From NCBI GenBank assembly GCA_937906635.1, contig CALCYP010000077.1, positions 1 to 8,112 on the forward strand: a stretch of 8,112 bases of DNA, read 5' to 3'. The notes beneath the pieces were generated by a model, which saw only the letters and a program-made list of their open reading frames with translations, searched no databases and was not told the origin of the DNA. Below are positions 1-6,016 of the stretch, one piece after another. Source of the stretch: an uncultured bacterium. Its GTDB lineage: Bacteria; Patescibacteriota; Gracilibacteria; Absconditabacterales; Absconditicoccaceae. The translations under genes and the position numbers were made by a program. Position 1 is the first letter of the stretch. Every line of letters starts with the position of its first letter.

Positions 1-80
1 TAATCCCATACATAATCTTTACAGCAATCGCCCTAATTTCTGGACAATTGATGCTAGTAAAGATGGAAAAAAAGTTTTAA
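1..80 (+). CDS. C-terminal end of an unidentified membrane protein (partial)
   Basis: The frame starting at base 3 is open from the window edge to TAA at 78-80. It reads as a strongly hydrophobic stretch (IPYIIFTAIALISGQLMLV) followed by a basic tail (KMEKKF), which looks like a last transmembrane helix and cytoplasmic end. It stops just before a clear promoter at 118-145, which fits a gene boundary. The family cannot be recognised from 25 residues. The competing frame from base 2 also stays open under UGA = Gly, up to TAA at 194-196, but it would run through the promoter into an A/T-rich, low-complexity tail, so I prefer the hydrophobic frame. Confidence 0.45.
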   Translation, partial: IPYIIFTAIALISGQLMLVKMEKKF

Positions 81-117
81 AGTGAAAAAAGATATATTTA
101 AAAAAGTCTAAAAAAAT

Positions 118-145
118 TTGACAAATTTTACAAAAAATATATAAT
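118..145 (+). promoter_or_regulatory. Consensus sigma70-type promoter
   Basis: A perfect -35 box TTGACA (118-123) and a perfect -10 box TATAAT (140-145) are separated by 16 bases of A/T. Transcription would start near 152 and leave a ~37-base leader before the ATG at 189. No Shine-Dalgarno sequence is visible in that leader. Confidence 0.8.
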
Positions 146-188
146 ATACATATCATAGTGACATTTTTATATCCTAATAAAAACGATA

Positions 189-731
189 ATGGTTAAAACA
201 GAAACATCAAATGGACAATTTTATAATATAGAGAATAATAGAGATTACAATATTCCAAAATCAGTCATATTATGAGAAGAACTAGAAAAAGTTTTAATAG
301 AAAAAGAAGAAGCTGAATCATATATTCCAGAATGGATTGAAGAATGAAAAAAATTCATTTGGCCAGAATTACGGTGACAGTGGCAAGAAGAAGTTGAATA
401 TTTTGCAAAATGAATACATAATTGAGGCGAAATTATGCAAACTTTATACATAATAAAAAAGCTAGAAAAATGATGAAATAGCAAAACACTATATAAAGAA
501 TTAGATGACTTGTATAAAGATGAAGGAAGTTCAATGGCATACGCTGATACGTGTAGATTAATATTGCTATTTGCAAAAAGATGAGTTGAATTTTCACGAG
601 AATGACATTACACAGATGAAAAAAGTATAAATTTTATAAAAGAAATTGAAGAAAGAAATAAAAAAATGAATAACGTTAATAAAGATTTATGAGAAGCATT
701 AATAAATGAAAAAAATACTGAAATTATCTAG
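189..731 (+). CDS. Hypothetical protein, upstream frame of a possible frameshifted gene
   Basis: With UGA as glycine this frame runs from ATG 189 to TAG 729-731 (180 aa) and contains about ten in-frame UGA codons; under the standard code it is broken throughout. The product is highly charged, rich in Glu and Lys, with no signal peptide or membrane segment; one moderately hydrophobic helix (about residues 119-128) is the only apolar stretch. I recognise no family. It lies directly behind a consensus promoter. It overlaps the next frame (689-1171) by 43 bases, and an A7 run at 709-715 sits just before the stop, so both frames may encode one ~327-residue protein through -1 frameshifting. A sequencing error or a genuine mutation would look the same. 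Function unknown. Confidence 0.72.
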
Positions 732-1171
732 GAAATTTACCACAAGAATTCGTCGATAAATGTAAAGAAAATGACAAGAGCGTAAATTTTGAATTAGCAG
801 TATATCGGGATATAGACATAGAAAAAAAAGTAAATAATGATTTCCTAATCTGACGAAATAGACCAAACAACAATATTGAAGATTTACCGATAGATACAAA
901 AGAAAAACGAGATCGAATATATGCAAAGCATTTTTTAATGGCACAAACCAAAAAATTTTGAGTACAAATTGAAAGAGATGAAGATTGAAGAATCAAATCA
1001 AATGAATCATTTAAAAAACAAAAAGAATACCGAGATAATTACTTTGAACAACTTTGAAATGACAGAGAAAAAGCACAAGAATACTTTGACACAGTAAAAA
1101 AATGAGAAGATATAACAAGATTTCTACCAGAAACAGATCGAAATGGAGTAAAACGAGATGTCAGAAAATAA
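689..1171 (+). CDS. Hypothetical protein, downstream frame of a possible frameshifted gene
   Basis: This frame is open from TAA at 680-682 to TAA at 1169-1171 when UGA is glycine, and the first ATG is at 689 (160 aa). Coding character (Lys/Glu/Asp/Arg-rich, codon use like the upstream frame) is clear from about 734 on. The residues from the ATG at 689 to 733 overlap the upstream gene and look less natural, so the ATG may not be the true start and the frame may be entered by a -1 shift at 710-716. The protein appears soluble, and its C-terminal half contains runs of charged helix-like sequence. It ends with basic residues (VKRDVRK). No family is recognised. The converging rplA gene ends 80 bases further on, behind a terminator. 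Confidence 0.68.
709..731 (+). promoter_or_regulatory. Candidate -1 slippery site before an in-frame TAG
   Basis: In the upstream reading frame the codons are GAA AAA AAT, giving the heptamer A AAA AAT at 710-716, of the X XXY YYZ type. A -1 slip, or RNA polymerase adding one A within the A7 run (709-715), moves translation from the 189-731 frame into the 689-1171 frame. The zero-frame TAG at 729-731 follows 12 bases after the heptamer. I see only a weak downstream inverted repeat (AAATT at 721-725 with AATTT at 734-738), so a stimulator is not evident. Confidence 0.4.
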
Positions 1172-1192
1172 TATATGATACGAAAAAAAAAG

Positions 1193-1236
1193 AAAAAAAA
1201 TCCCCCAAGAACTGAATCAAGGAGGAGTTTTTTATT
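1193..1236 (-). terminator. Terminator between converging transcripts
   Basis: Arms 1201-1210 and 1217-1226 form a hairpin. On the minus strand the outer six pairs (one of them U-G) are followed by two mismatches and two more pairs, then a run of eight U from 1200 down to 1193, which fits the end of the rplA transcript. On the plus strand the same hairpin has an extra C-A mismatch and is followed by six T (1228-1233), so it may also stop the 189-1171 transcript. Confidence 0.65.
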
Positions 1237-1250
1237 TAAGAATTAAATTA

Positions 1251-1937
1251 CTATTTACCAACATATTCAACCAATATTCCAGGTCACATAGAAGAAGCTA
1301 TAACAACTTTCTTAATCAATTTTCATTTAACTCATGCTGGTTTGTTTTCATCCAATGCAGCCAAGATAGCAGAAATATTTCATACTAAATTTTCAGCAGG
1401 GAATGAAACTTTTCAAACAGCTACATGGACATTTCAAGTCTTGTCCAATTTATATTCAATTTTTCATTTCTTGAATTCTTCGACGGTCTTTGTGATATCA
1501 TTTGTAACTGTTCAAGCTTTTGGACTTGGCATCAATCCTTTTGGTCACAAAATTTTTGCTGCAGGTGCTAATTCTCTGATACATTCAGGAGTAGTCAATA
1601 AAACATCAAAATCTAAATTTCAATCCTTGATTTTATTCAAAAGATCAGCAGATCCGTAGATGTCTGCTCAAGATTTCTTAGCTTCATCCAATTTGTCATC
1701 AGAAACAAATACCGCAACCTTTGTAGATTTTCAAGTACCAAAAGGCAAGATAGTTGTTCATCTCAACATTTGATCATTGTACTTAGGATTTGCATTTGTT
1801 TTGATAGCAAGTTCTACAGTAGCATCAAATTTAACATTTGAAGTCTTTTTTACCAAATCAACAGCATCAGCTAATGAATAAGCCTTTCCTTTTTCAACTA
1901 AGCTAGCTGCTTCTACATACTTTTTTCCGTGTTTCAT
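1251..1937 (-). CDS. rplA: 50S ribosomal protein L1
   Basis: L1 binds 23S rRNA at the mobile L1 stalk and helps deacylated tRNA leave the E site; in many bacteria it also represses its own operon. The frame runs from ATG 1937 to TAG 1251-1253 (228 aa, the usual size). Family signatures are intact: N-terminal MKHGKKY, then LRGTTILPFGTGK, then the hallmark GPKGLMPSPKAGTVT, then FKKGKIEYKLDKTGNVH and a GPG near the end. By hand count 13 of 20 glycines are UGA, including the conserved Gly in LRGT and SPKAGT, so the standard code breaks the gene repeatedly. It follows rplK after a 135-base gap filled by a heptamer repeat and is last in the secE-nusG-rplK-rplA operon. No rplJ or rplL follows. No Shine-Dalgarno is visible. 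Confidence 0.97.
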
Positions 1938-2000
1938 TTTTTAATAATTTAATAGTATAAAAGTGGTCATAACAGGAATAATCCTTCCCACAAAATTAAA

Positions 2001-2077
2001 AGTCTTTAGTCTACAGTCTGCAGTCTACAGCAATCCACTATCGACTGAAGACTGTCGACAATCGACTATCGACTATA
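2001..2077. repeat. Period-7 tandem repeat, 11 degenerate units
   Basis: The plus strand divides exactly into eleven 7-base units with no indel. The first four are AGTCTTT, AGTCTAC, AGTCTGC, AGTCTAC; then come AGCAATC and CACTATC; the last five are of the form GACTGAA, GACTGTC, GACAATC, GACTATC, GACTATA. The leading AGTC half and the trailing GACT half are reverse complements of each other, so the array can fold. For example AGTCTACAGTC at 2008-2018 pairs with GACTGAAGACT at 2043-2053 with one mismatch. The right end covers the rplK stop codon (2073-2075). In the mRNA it lies between rplK and rplA. Confidence 0.85.
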
Positions 2078-2516
2078 ATTCAACTTCTACTCACATATTT
2101 TTTGCTGTTCATGCAATAATTTTTATTCAAGCATCAACAGAATTTGCGTTTAGATCAGATTTTTTTAATTCATAGATCTCTTCTAAATCAGCTCTAGACA
2201 ATTTTCACTGTAATTTGTTCTTGTTTGGTTCTCAAGATCATTTCTTTTGTTTCAACTTCCACAAGATCAAATTTGATGTAACAGGAGCTCATAATTCCAT
2301 AGCGAATGTCCTGTCAGCAAAAACGGTTAACTTACATTTAACTTTTACATCAAATCAACCAAATTTCTGCATTAATTCTTGAGTTTTTTCATTAAACTCT
2401 TTCGTAAACTGTCCAATGTTTACTCAATTTGCTCAAAGCATAGGTCATAGTGGAGGTGCAGGTTGAGCTTTTCCAGCTACGATCTCTAAGTTCAAAATGT
2501 TTTGTACTTTAGCCAT
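2073..2516 (-). CDS. rplK: 50S ribosomal protein L11
   Basis: L11 forms, with 23S rRNA, the base of the GTPase stalk where elongation factors act. The frame runs from ATG 2516 to TAG 2073-2075 (147 aa, as expected). The N-terminal domain has GKAQPAPPLGPMLGANGVN, matching the conserved proline-rich loop, followed by IGQFTKEFNEKT. The C-terminal rRNA-binding domain has KKGSGEPNK, SDLNANSVDAGIKIIAGTAKNMG and the terminal VEVEL. Many glycines are UGA, among them the Gly of PPLGP and of IIAGTA. It starts six bases after the stop of the membrane-anchored protein, so co-transcription is likely. No Shine-Dalgarno sequence is seen upstream. The C-terminal codons run into a heptamer repeat array that overlaps the stop. 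Confidence 0.97.
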
Positions 2517-2522
2517 TTGTAA

Positions 2523-3293
2523 CTAGTAAATAAATAAAGATTGTAAATAAGACTTAGATGCATGATAGATAGAATAATCAACAGCTAACAACCGTGATTG
2601 ATTATTTACATCTATCAACATCAATACCTTTCTATTTGCATAATCAGGTATATTTATATAAGTAACCTTATTACCAAACATTTTATTTGCCAATATCTCA
2701 CTTTCAGTATTCATTATATACAAATTTCATCACAACTTCCTTGCAATGTCAGAGAAGTCATAAGTATAACCATCCATATTCAGATAATAAATTCATTTCG
2801 AATCAGTTAACGCATATTTGTAAGATATTCACAGCAAATTCACGAAATCCAAATCTCAATAATATGTATGAGTTCAACTCAAAACAATCATCTCAGACAA
2901 TGAACTATTTACATTAGAATTACTATTTGGATTTGAAAGATCAACTATTGTCAAACCTCATTGATTATCACTTACTTCAACATCAGTATTTCAAATATTA
3001 CTACCACTTCATACATTATAATTAGCACTTCAATCACTATTATTAAATAATCAAGAAGTTTGAGATGGCACAGTAACATTTCATGTATCAGTTTTCATTG
3101 AATAGTCTTGTTTATCACTGATTTCAGATACAATCAATCACGAATCATTCATAGCCAAAACATCATTTCAATTTCACTTAAATACATCTCATTTTACATA
3201 ATACAAGACAACATAAACCAATGAAAGGGAGATACATAATACGACAATAGACCACCTCACAGCATTTGATTCATTATTGTAATTTTGATCCAT
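2523..3293 (-). CDS. Membrane-anchored hypothetical protein inside the secE-nusG-rplK-rplA operon
   Basis: The frame runs from ATG 3293 to TAG 2523-2525 (256 aa) under UGA = Gly, with many in-frame UGA codons. Residues about 13-33 (VRWSIVVLCISLSLVYVVLYY) form one hydrophobic segment preceded by a short polar N-terminus and followed by Lys, which suggests a signal anchor. A Ser/Asn/Gly-rich low-complexity linker follows (about 60-120), then a more ordered C-terminal region of about 120 residues containing TDSKGIYYLNMDGYTYDFSD, ANKMFGNKVTYINIPDY and VLMLIDVNNQSRLLAVDYS. I recognise no family. It sits 20 bases after nusG and 6 bases before rplK, a place where canonical operons have no gene. The outward domain and linker suggest a cell-surface or envelope role, but that is inference only. 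Confidence 0.85.
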
Positions 3294-3313
3294 TTTTGTT
3301 TTATTAATAAATA

Positions 3314-3895
3314 CTATCACATCAATTCAATTTTATCAGCATCAATAACAACTGGCGTCAATCTACCAAGCATTTCAATATTTACGATTACAGTTCATTT
3401 CTCTGTATCAATAGTCTTTATACTTCACTTCATTCATTTGAAATCTCAAGTTTTCAATAAGACGACATCTCATTCTTTGTAAGGAATCTTCAAATCAGAT
3501 CTTTCTTGTGATTTCTTTATTTGACTAATAATATTTTCATATTCATAATCTTCAACCGGTACAGGACGAGTCTCAGCTCAAACTATAAGTCTAACTCCAG
3601 GTGTATTTCTGATTACATACCATATTTTGTCATTCATCCTTGATTTAAAGAATACATATCCAGGATACAATTTTTTTTGTTTAATTACTTTTTCACCTTT
3701 TTTCATAGAATATTCGTTTACTATAGGTGAAAGGTAATCAACCACATCTTCTGATAATCATTGTTTTTGGACTCTCTCTTTCATATTATCAATTACTAAT
3801 TGTTCTTGTCCAGAAACAACACTCAAAACATACCATTTGAAATTATCATCTTGAATCTGCTTTTTAATTTCAACTACATTTGAATCTTGTGCCAT
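3314..3895 (-). CDS. nusG: Transcription termination/antitermination factor NusG
   Basis: NusG binds the RNA polymerase clamp to modulate elongation and links it to Rho or the ribosome. The frame runs from ATG 3895 to TAG 3314-3316 (193 aa, near the family norm). The NGN domain is recognised by FKWYVLSVVSGQEQLVIDNM, then KLYPGYVFFKSRMNDKIWYV and the signature RNTPGVRLIVG. The KOW domain follows: YKEGDVVLLKTGDFKGMKGSI, ending in a short β-rich tail (MLGRLTPVVIDADKIELMG). Several conserved glycines (IVG, KTGDFKGMKG) are UGA codons, and UGA immediately precedes the TAG stop. It lies 43 bases after secE, the classic order. No insertion domain is present. Confidence 0.96.
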
Positions 3896-3938
3896 ATTTA
3901 TTTTTATTTTAGATATAAAATAGATACTTTATAATGAA

Positions 3939-4121
3939 TTATCTTAAAAAATTATAAAACAATTCATATCATGAGGTAAATACAAGATCTGCTAAGATAA
4001 AGTACAATCAAGTAAAAATCACTAAAGCAAAAATTGCAATTGTAAGCCCAATATATTGTTTTTTAGTTGGGTGTTTCAATCACTTGACAGTATCAAAACT
4101 GTCATAAATAAACTTCATCAT
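3939..4121 (-). CDS. secE: Preprotein translocase subunit SecE
   Basis: SecE is the small essential clamp subunit of the SecYEG protein-export channel in the cytoplasmic membrane. The frame runs from ATG 4121 (a second ATG follows at 4118) to TAA 3939-3941, giving 60 aa, the typical size of the one-helix form. An amphipathic N-terminal segment (FIYDSFDTVKGLKHPTKKQ) holds the family's conserved pre-helix region with the P-T-K motif. One transmembrane helix follows (about residues 24-44, IGLTIAIFALVIFTGLYFILA), and the chain ends in LFYNFLR. Three in-frame UGA codons are read as glycine. Its identity is strongly supported by its position directly before nusG. A tRNA-Trp gene, often found here, is not seen. 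Confidence 0.9.
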
Positions 4122-4146
4122 TTTGATTTTTTTCAATAATAAAAAA

Positions 4147-4187
4147 TTTATGCACAAATAATTTACATATTACAAGTCATTTTGCAA
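4147..4187 (-). promoter_or_regulatory. Possible promoter(s) of the secE operon
   Basis: Two weak candidates lie upstream of secE on the minus strand. One is TTGCAA (4187-4182) with TAAATT (4165-4160), spacer 16. The other is TTGTAA (4175-4170) with CATAAA (4152-4147), spacer 17. Each box matches the consensus at four of six positions. Further upstream, 4189-4213 is a short imperfect palindrome (AGCC, T-run, A-run, GGCT). Confidence 0.3.
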
Positions 4188-4227
4188 GCCTTTTTTACAA
4201 AAAATGGGCTAAAATCAATGATAAACA

Positions 4228-4260
4228 AAAAAATGGTCCCAACATAAATGTTGGAACCAA
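4228..4260 (-). terminator. Intrinsic terminator of the amidase gene
   Basis: The arms GGTCCCAACA (4236-4245) and TGTTGGAACC (4250-4259) form a ten-position stem with one internal mismatch and a four-base loop. On the minus strand it is followed by a run of seven U (4235-4229). It lies 16 bases beyond the code-25 stop of the leftward lipoprotein gene, and it separates that gene from the secE operon transcribed in the same direction. Confidence 0.85.
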
Positions 4261-4284
4261 TATGTAGAGGTTTTATTAAGTTAA
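4261..4284 (+). repeat. Left arm of imperfect inverted repeat flanking the amidase gene
   Basis: TGTAGAGGT at 4263-4271 is an exact reverse complement of ACCTCTACA at 5490-5498. Over 24 positions (4261-4284 against the complement of 5500-5477), 18 match. The arm begins one base beyond the terminator hairpin and includes the readthrough TAA. Confidence 0.45.
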
Positions 4285-5466
4285 CTTCACAAATCAAAAA
4301 GAATCTTCCAATTTCCAGTAGACTAAAGAGTTGTTAAAACTACTAATTGGATAATCTTTCTTAGGAGGATTCGGATCACGATTCCTAAATGTCACTTTAG
4401 GAACCGTACCTGTCACAGTAACAAGAGTGGAATGCTGTATAGCTGTGCCACTAGAATTATACATTTGAACGATATCACCAATATCCAATGATGACGCAGA
4501 ATAACAAGCCGGGGCAACGCGATTTGAAGCATACAAAAAATCGTACAAATCATCAGCCTGAGTCCAGCTACAACTATAATTTTTAGGAGTCGTATTATTG
4601 GAGCAATAACCAGCACCATTATGATACCAAGAACCAGACGAACAAAAACTACCATCATTAAGAAATGTCCAACCACCTGCATATAAACACTGACTAACAA
4701 AATTAGTACAATCACCACCACTATAATTGGAGTAATTACACCATACAGATGTGTTAGGAGAATTATAATACAAATAAGCATAAGATTGAGCCAAATAACG
4801 GCTGTAGGTAGTTAATTCAGATCTAATGGAATCAAAACGATGCACGACTGACATAACCACTAGATCAGTAGGATATTCGCCCCATCTAGAAATACCATCT
4901 TCAACATTAACAAAACTATCAATCTTCCAACCAGATAGTGTTTTTATTAAAACTATATCATATAACATACCACCCTCCTCATTAGCACCATCGCTAGATG
5001 GTATTGAATACAGCTCAACAACATCTCTAAATATTACAACAGAATCAGAAATATCAACGAATGTTTCATACTCATAATCTGTAATTAGCTCAACATCAAC
5101 GAATTTCGTCGAATAAGACGTATATTCAATACCATACTTCCTTATACTAGCCAAATGTCTATCCAATCTGATCTTCAAACTATCAGAATCATTCTCGTCA
5201 TTGTAATATTTTTTCCAATAAGGTACATCGGTATTACCGAGTAAATACTCATACTGAGTAGTCATAAAAGCCTCAAACATAGGATAGAATAACTGTTTCG
5301 CCTCTTGTACATTTTGAGGATCAACAGTTGGGAGCTCATAAGAATCAATAAAACCAAGTTGACTCTTATTTTCAACATTGTTTCTTTTCACTTCGTCCTT
5401 ATTACAGCCACAAAGAAACAAAAAAGCGATAACAAATGTGGACAATAAAATTTTTGATGTTTTCAT
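4276..5466 (-). CDS. Lipoprotein with Amidase_6-type cysteine peptidase/amidase domain, acquired from a standard-code organism
   Basis: ATG 5466 begins a lipoprotein signal peptide: MKTSK, a hydrophobic core, and the lipobox LCGC with Cys21, followed by NKDE, a pattern frequent in Bacteroidetes lipoproteins. Residues about 50-200 form a poorly recognised domain. Residues about 221-390 resemble Amidase_6 (PF12671): YSRYLAQSYAYLYYN, then GGDCTNFVSQCLYAGGW with likely catalytic Cys253, SCSWTQADDL, DIGDIVQMY, QHSTLVTV with likely catalytic His345, and the closing SFNNSLVYWKL. This suggests an exported amide-bond hydrolase, perhaps acting on cell wall; the substrate is unknown. All 21 glycines are GGN and no internal UGA occurs, unlike every neighbour. 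The native stop is probably TGA at 4296-4294 (390 aa). In code 25 translation would continue through GFVKLT to TAA at 4278-4276 (396 aa). A terminator follows. Confidence 0.88.
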
Positions 5467-5476
5467 TATAAATAGA

Positions 5477-5500
5477 TTTTAATTTTAAGACCTCTACACA
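5477..5500 (-). repeat. Right arm of imperfect inverted repeat flanking the amidase gene
   Basis: This is the partner of 4261-4284; the exact core is 5490-5498. It lies 10-34 bases upstream of the amidase start codon, so the pair encloses the gene very tightly (about 1.24 kb). It could instead be part of the gene's leader that matches by chance. Confidence 0.45.
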
Positions 5501-5549
5501 AAAAATAACAATAGTAAAATTAAAGAAAAAATCAAGACAAACAAAATAG

Positions 5550-5657
5550 AAATCATATGTTTATAGTAATCCAGTATATGGTGCTATTGCAATGGCTATC
5601 AGTAGCTTTTGCGTGATACTTAACTCAATCAGATTAAAGATTATTTGTAATTATTAA
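5550..5657 (+). pseudogene. C-terminal remnant of a metal-transporting P-type ATPase
   Basis: Between TAG (5547-5549) and TAA (5655-5657) one frame reads SNPVYGAIAMAISSFCVILN followed by SIRLK and a short tail. This matches the end of P1B heavy-metal ATPases (CopA type), where the last transmembrane helix carries P..A..AMA.SS..V..NS.RL. Only about 35 codons remain. The ATP-binding, phosphorylation and CPC regions are absent, and a TAG stop lies just upstream, so this is a broken 3' end and not a working pump. It uses GGT for its single glycine, so it does not reveal the donor's code. Divergent from the amidase gene; the 83 bases between (5467-5549) hold no gene. Confidence 0.65.
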
Positions 5658-5708
5658 AATAATGATAAGAGGCATAAAATACCCATAATTTCATCATTTT
5701 AAAAAATG

Positions 5709-5808
5709 ATTACATTTTTTCGATGGAATAATTGTAGAAATATTACACTTTTTCGATGTAATAATTGTGAAAGTATTACATTCTTTAGATGGAATAAATT
5801 TTTGAAAT
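5709..5808 (+). repeat. Three tandem copies of a 33-34 bp repeat
   Basis: Units are 5709-5741, 5742-5774 and 5775-5808. Each starts with ATTACA, continues with a T-rich run, CGATG or AGATG, then GAATAAT or TAATAAT, and ends in GAAAT or GAAAGT. Unit 2 carries an inverted repeat, ATTACA (5742-5747) with TGTAAT (5757-5762). There are no spacers, so it is not a CRISPR array. Just before it, 5693-5708 is a further palindromic stretch (TCATTTT, AA, AAAATGA). Confidence 0.8.
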
Positions 5809-5831
5809 GGATTTATTTGATTTTTTATAAA
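5802..5831 (+). promoter_or_regulatory. Promoter for a structured RNA upstream of the rmlD-like gene
   Basis: TTGAAA (5802-5807) and TATAAA (5826-5831) each match the sigma70 consensus at five of six positions, with an 18-base spacer. The predicted transcription start is about 5838. The next start codon is at 6017, leaving a ~180-base transcribed region with no gene. Confidence 0.55.
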
Positions 5832-5837
5832 TTTTCA

Positions 5838-5999
5838 CTATAAGGAAAGAGCCAAATAAAATCGTAGAGATGTTGTCCTTTTATAATGTTTTTTCGTACT
5901 GAATAAAGACGATTGGTATTATTGTCTCTTTGTTTGGTGCGAGAAAACATCCTACAAAAAGATTTTGTTTGGCGACTCGGTAATATCAGTCGTCTTTTT
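5838..5999 (+). ncRNA. Candidate structured small RNA or attenuator leader of rmlD-glf
   Basis: The ~160-base RNA predicted between a promoter (5802-5831) and a terminator (5971-6005) has no gene but much pairing. TATAAGGA (5839-5846) faces TCCTTTTATA (5876-5885) with a two-base bulge. AGACGAT (5907-5913) pairs with ATTGTCT (5921-5927). ACAAAA (5953-5958) can pair with TTTTGT (5963-5968), loop of four. The 18 bases 5907-5924 can also pair without a break, using some G-U pairs, with 5978-5995, which excludes the terminator hairpin. TTTGTTTGG occurs twice (5929-5937, 5964-5972). The RNA matches no riboswitch, T-box, 6S or SRP motif I know. The terminator ends 11 bases before the rmlD-like ATG, so the genes must be reached by readthrough or by a promoter inside the leader. 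Confidence 0.5.
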
Positions 6000-6005
6000 A
6001 TTTTT
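5971..6005 (+). terminator. Intrinsic terminator just before the rmlD-like gene
   Basis: GGCGACT (5971-5977) pairs with AGTCGTC (5988-5994) over seven positions (one G-U) around a ten-base loop, and is followed by TTTTTATTTTT (5995-6005). Its 3' arm can alternatively pair with 5907-5917 as part of an 18-base long-range helix. Confidence 0.8.
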
Positions 6006-6016
6006 ATGAAAATAAC

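Noticed and set aside
2..196. Alternative partial gene in the frame from base 2, ending at TAA 194-196
   Set aside because: It stays open under UGA = Gly, but it would run through a perfect promoter and overlap the next start codon, with a low-complexity tail. The hydrophobic frame ending at 80 fits better, though this is not certain.
245..996. Minus-strand ORFs of 79-90 residues opposite the first gene
   Set aside because: They are antisense shadows of the code-25 gene on the plus strand; composition is Phe/Ser/Leu-rich as expected for the complement of Lys/Glu-rich coding DNA.
1342..1659. 105-residue plus-strand ORF, and further short plus-strand ORFs within 1963-3482
   Set aside because: They are antisense to rplA, rplK, the membrane-anchored protein and nusG.
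4122..4240. tRNA gene upstream of secE
   Set aside because: A tRNA-Trp is often found there, but no cloverleaf arms or CCA-type end could be found in this AT-rich stretch.
4413..4781. 122-residue hydrophobic minus-strand ORF
   Set aside because: It is an out-of-frame shadow inside the amidase gene, whose own frame has a lipoprotein signal and family motifs.
5709..5999. CRISPR array or tracrRNA
   Set aside because: The 33-34 bp repeats have no spacers, no cas gene is present, and no repeat matches an anti-repeat in the RNA. The multi-hairpin RNA with terminator is only superficially like a tracrRNA.
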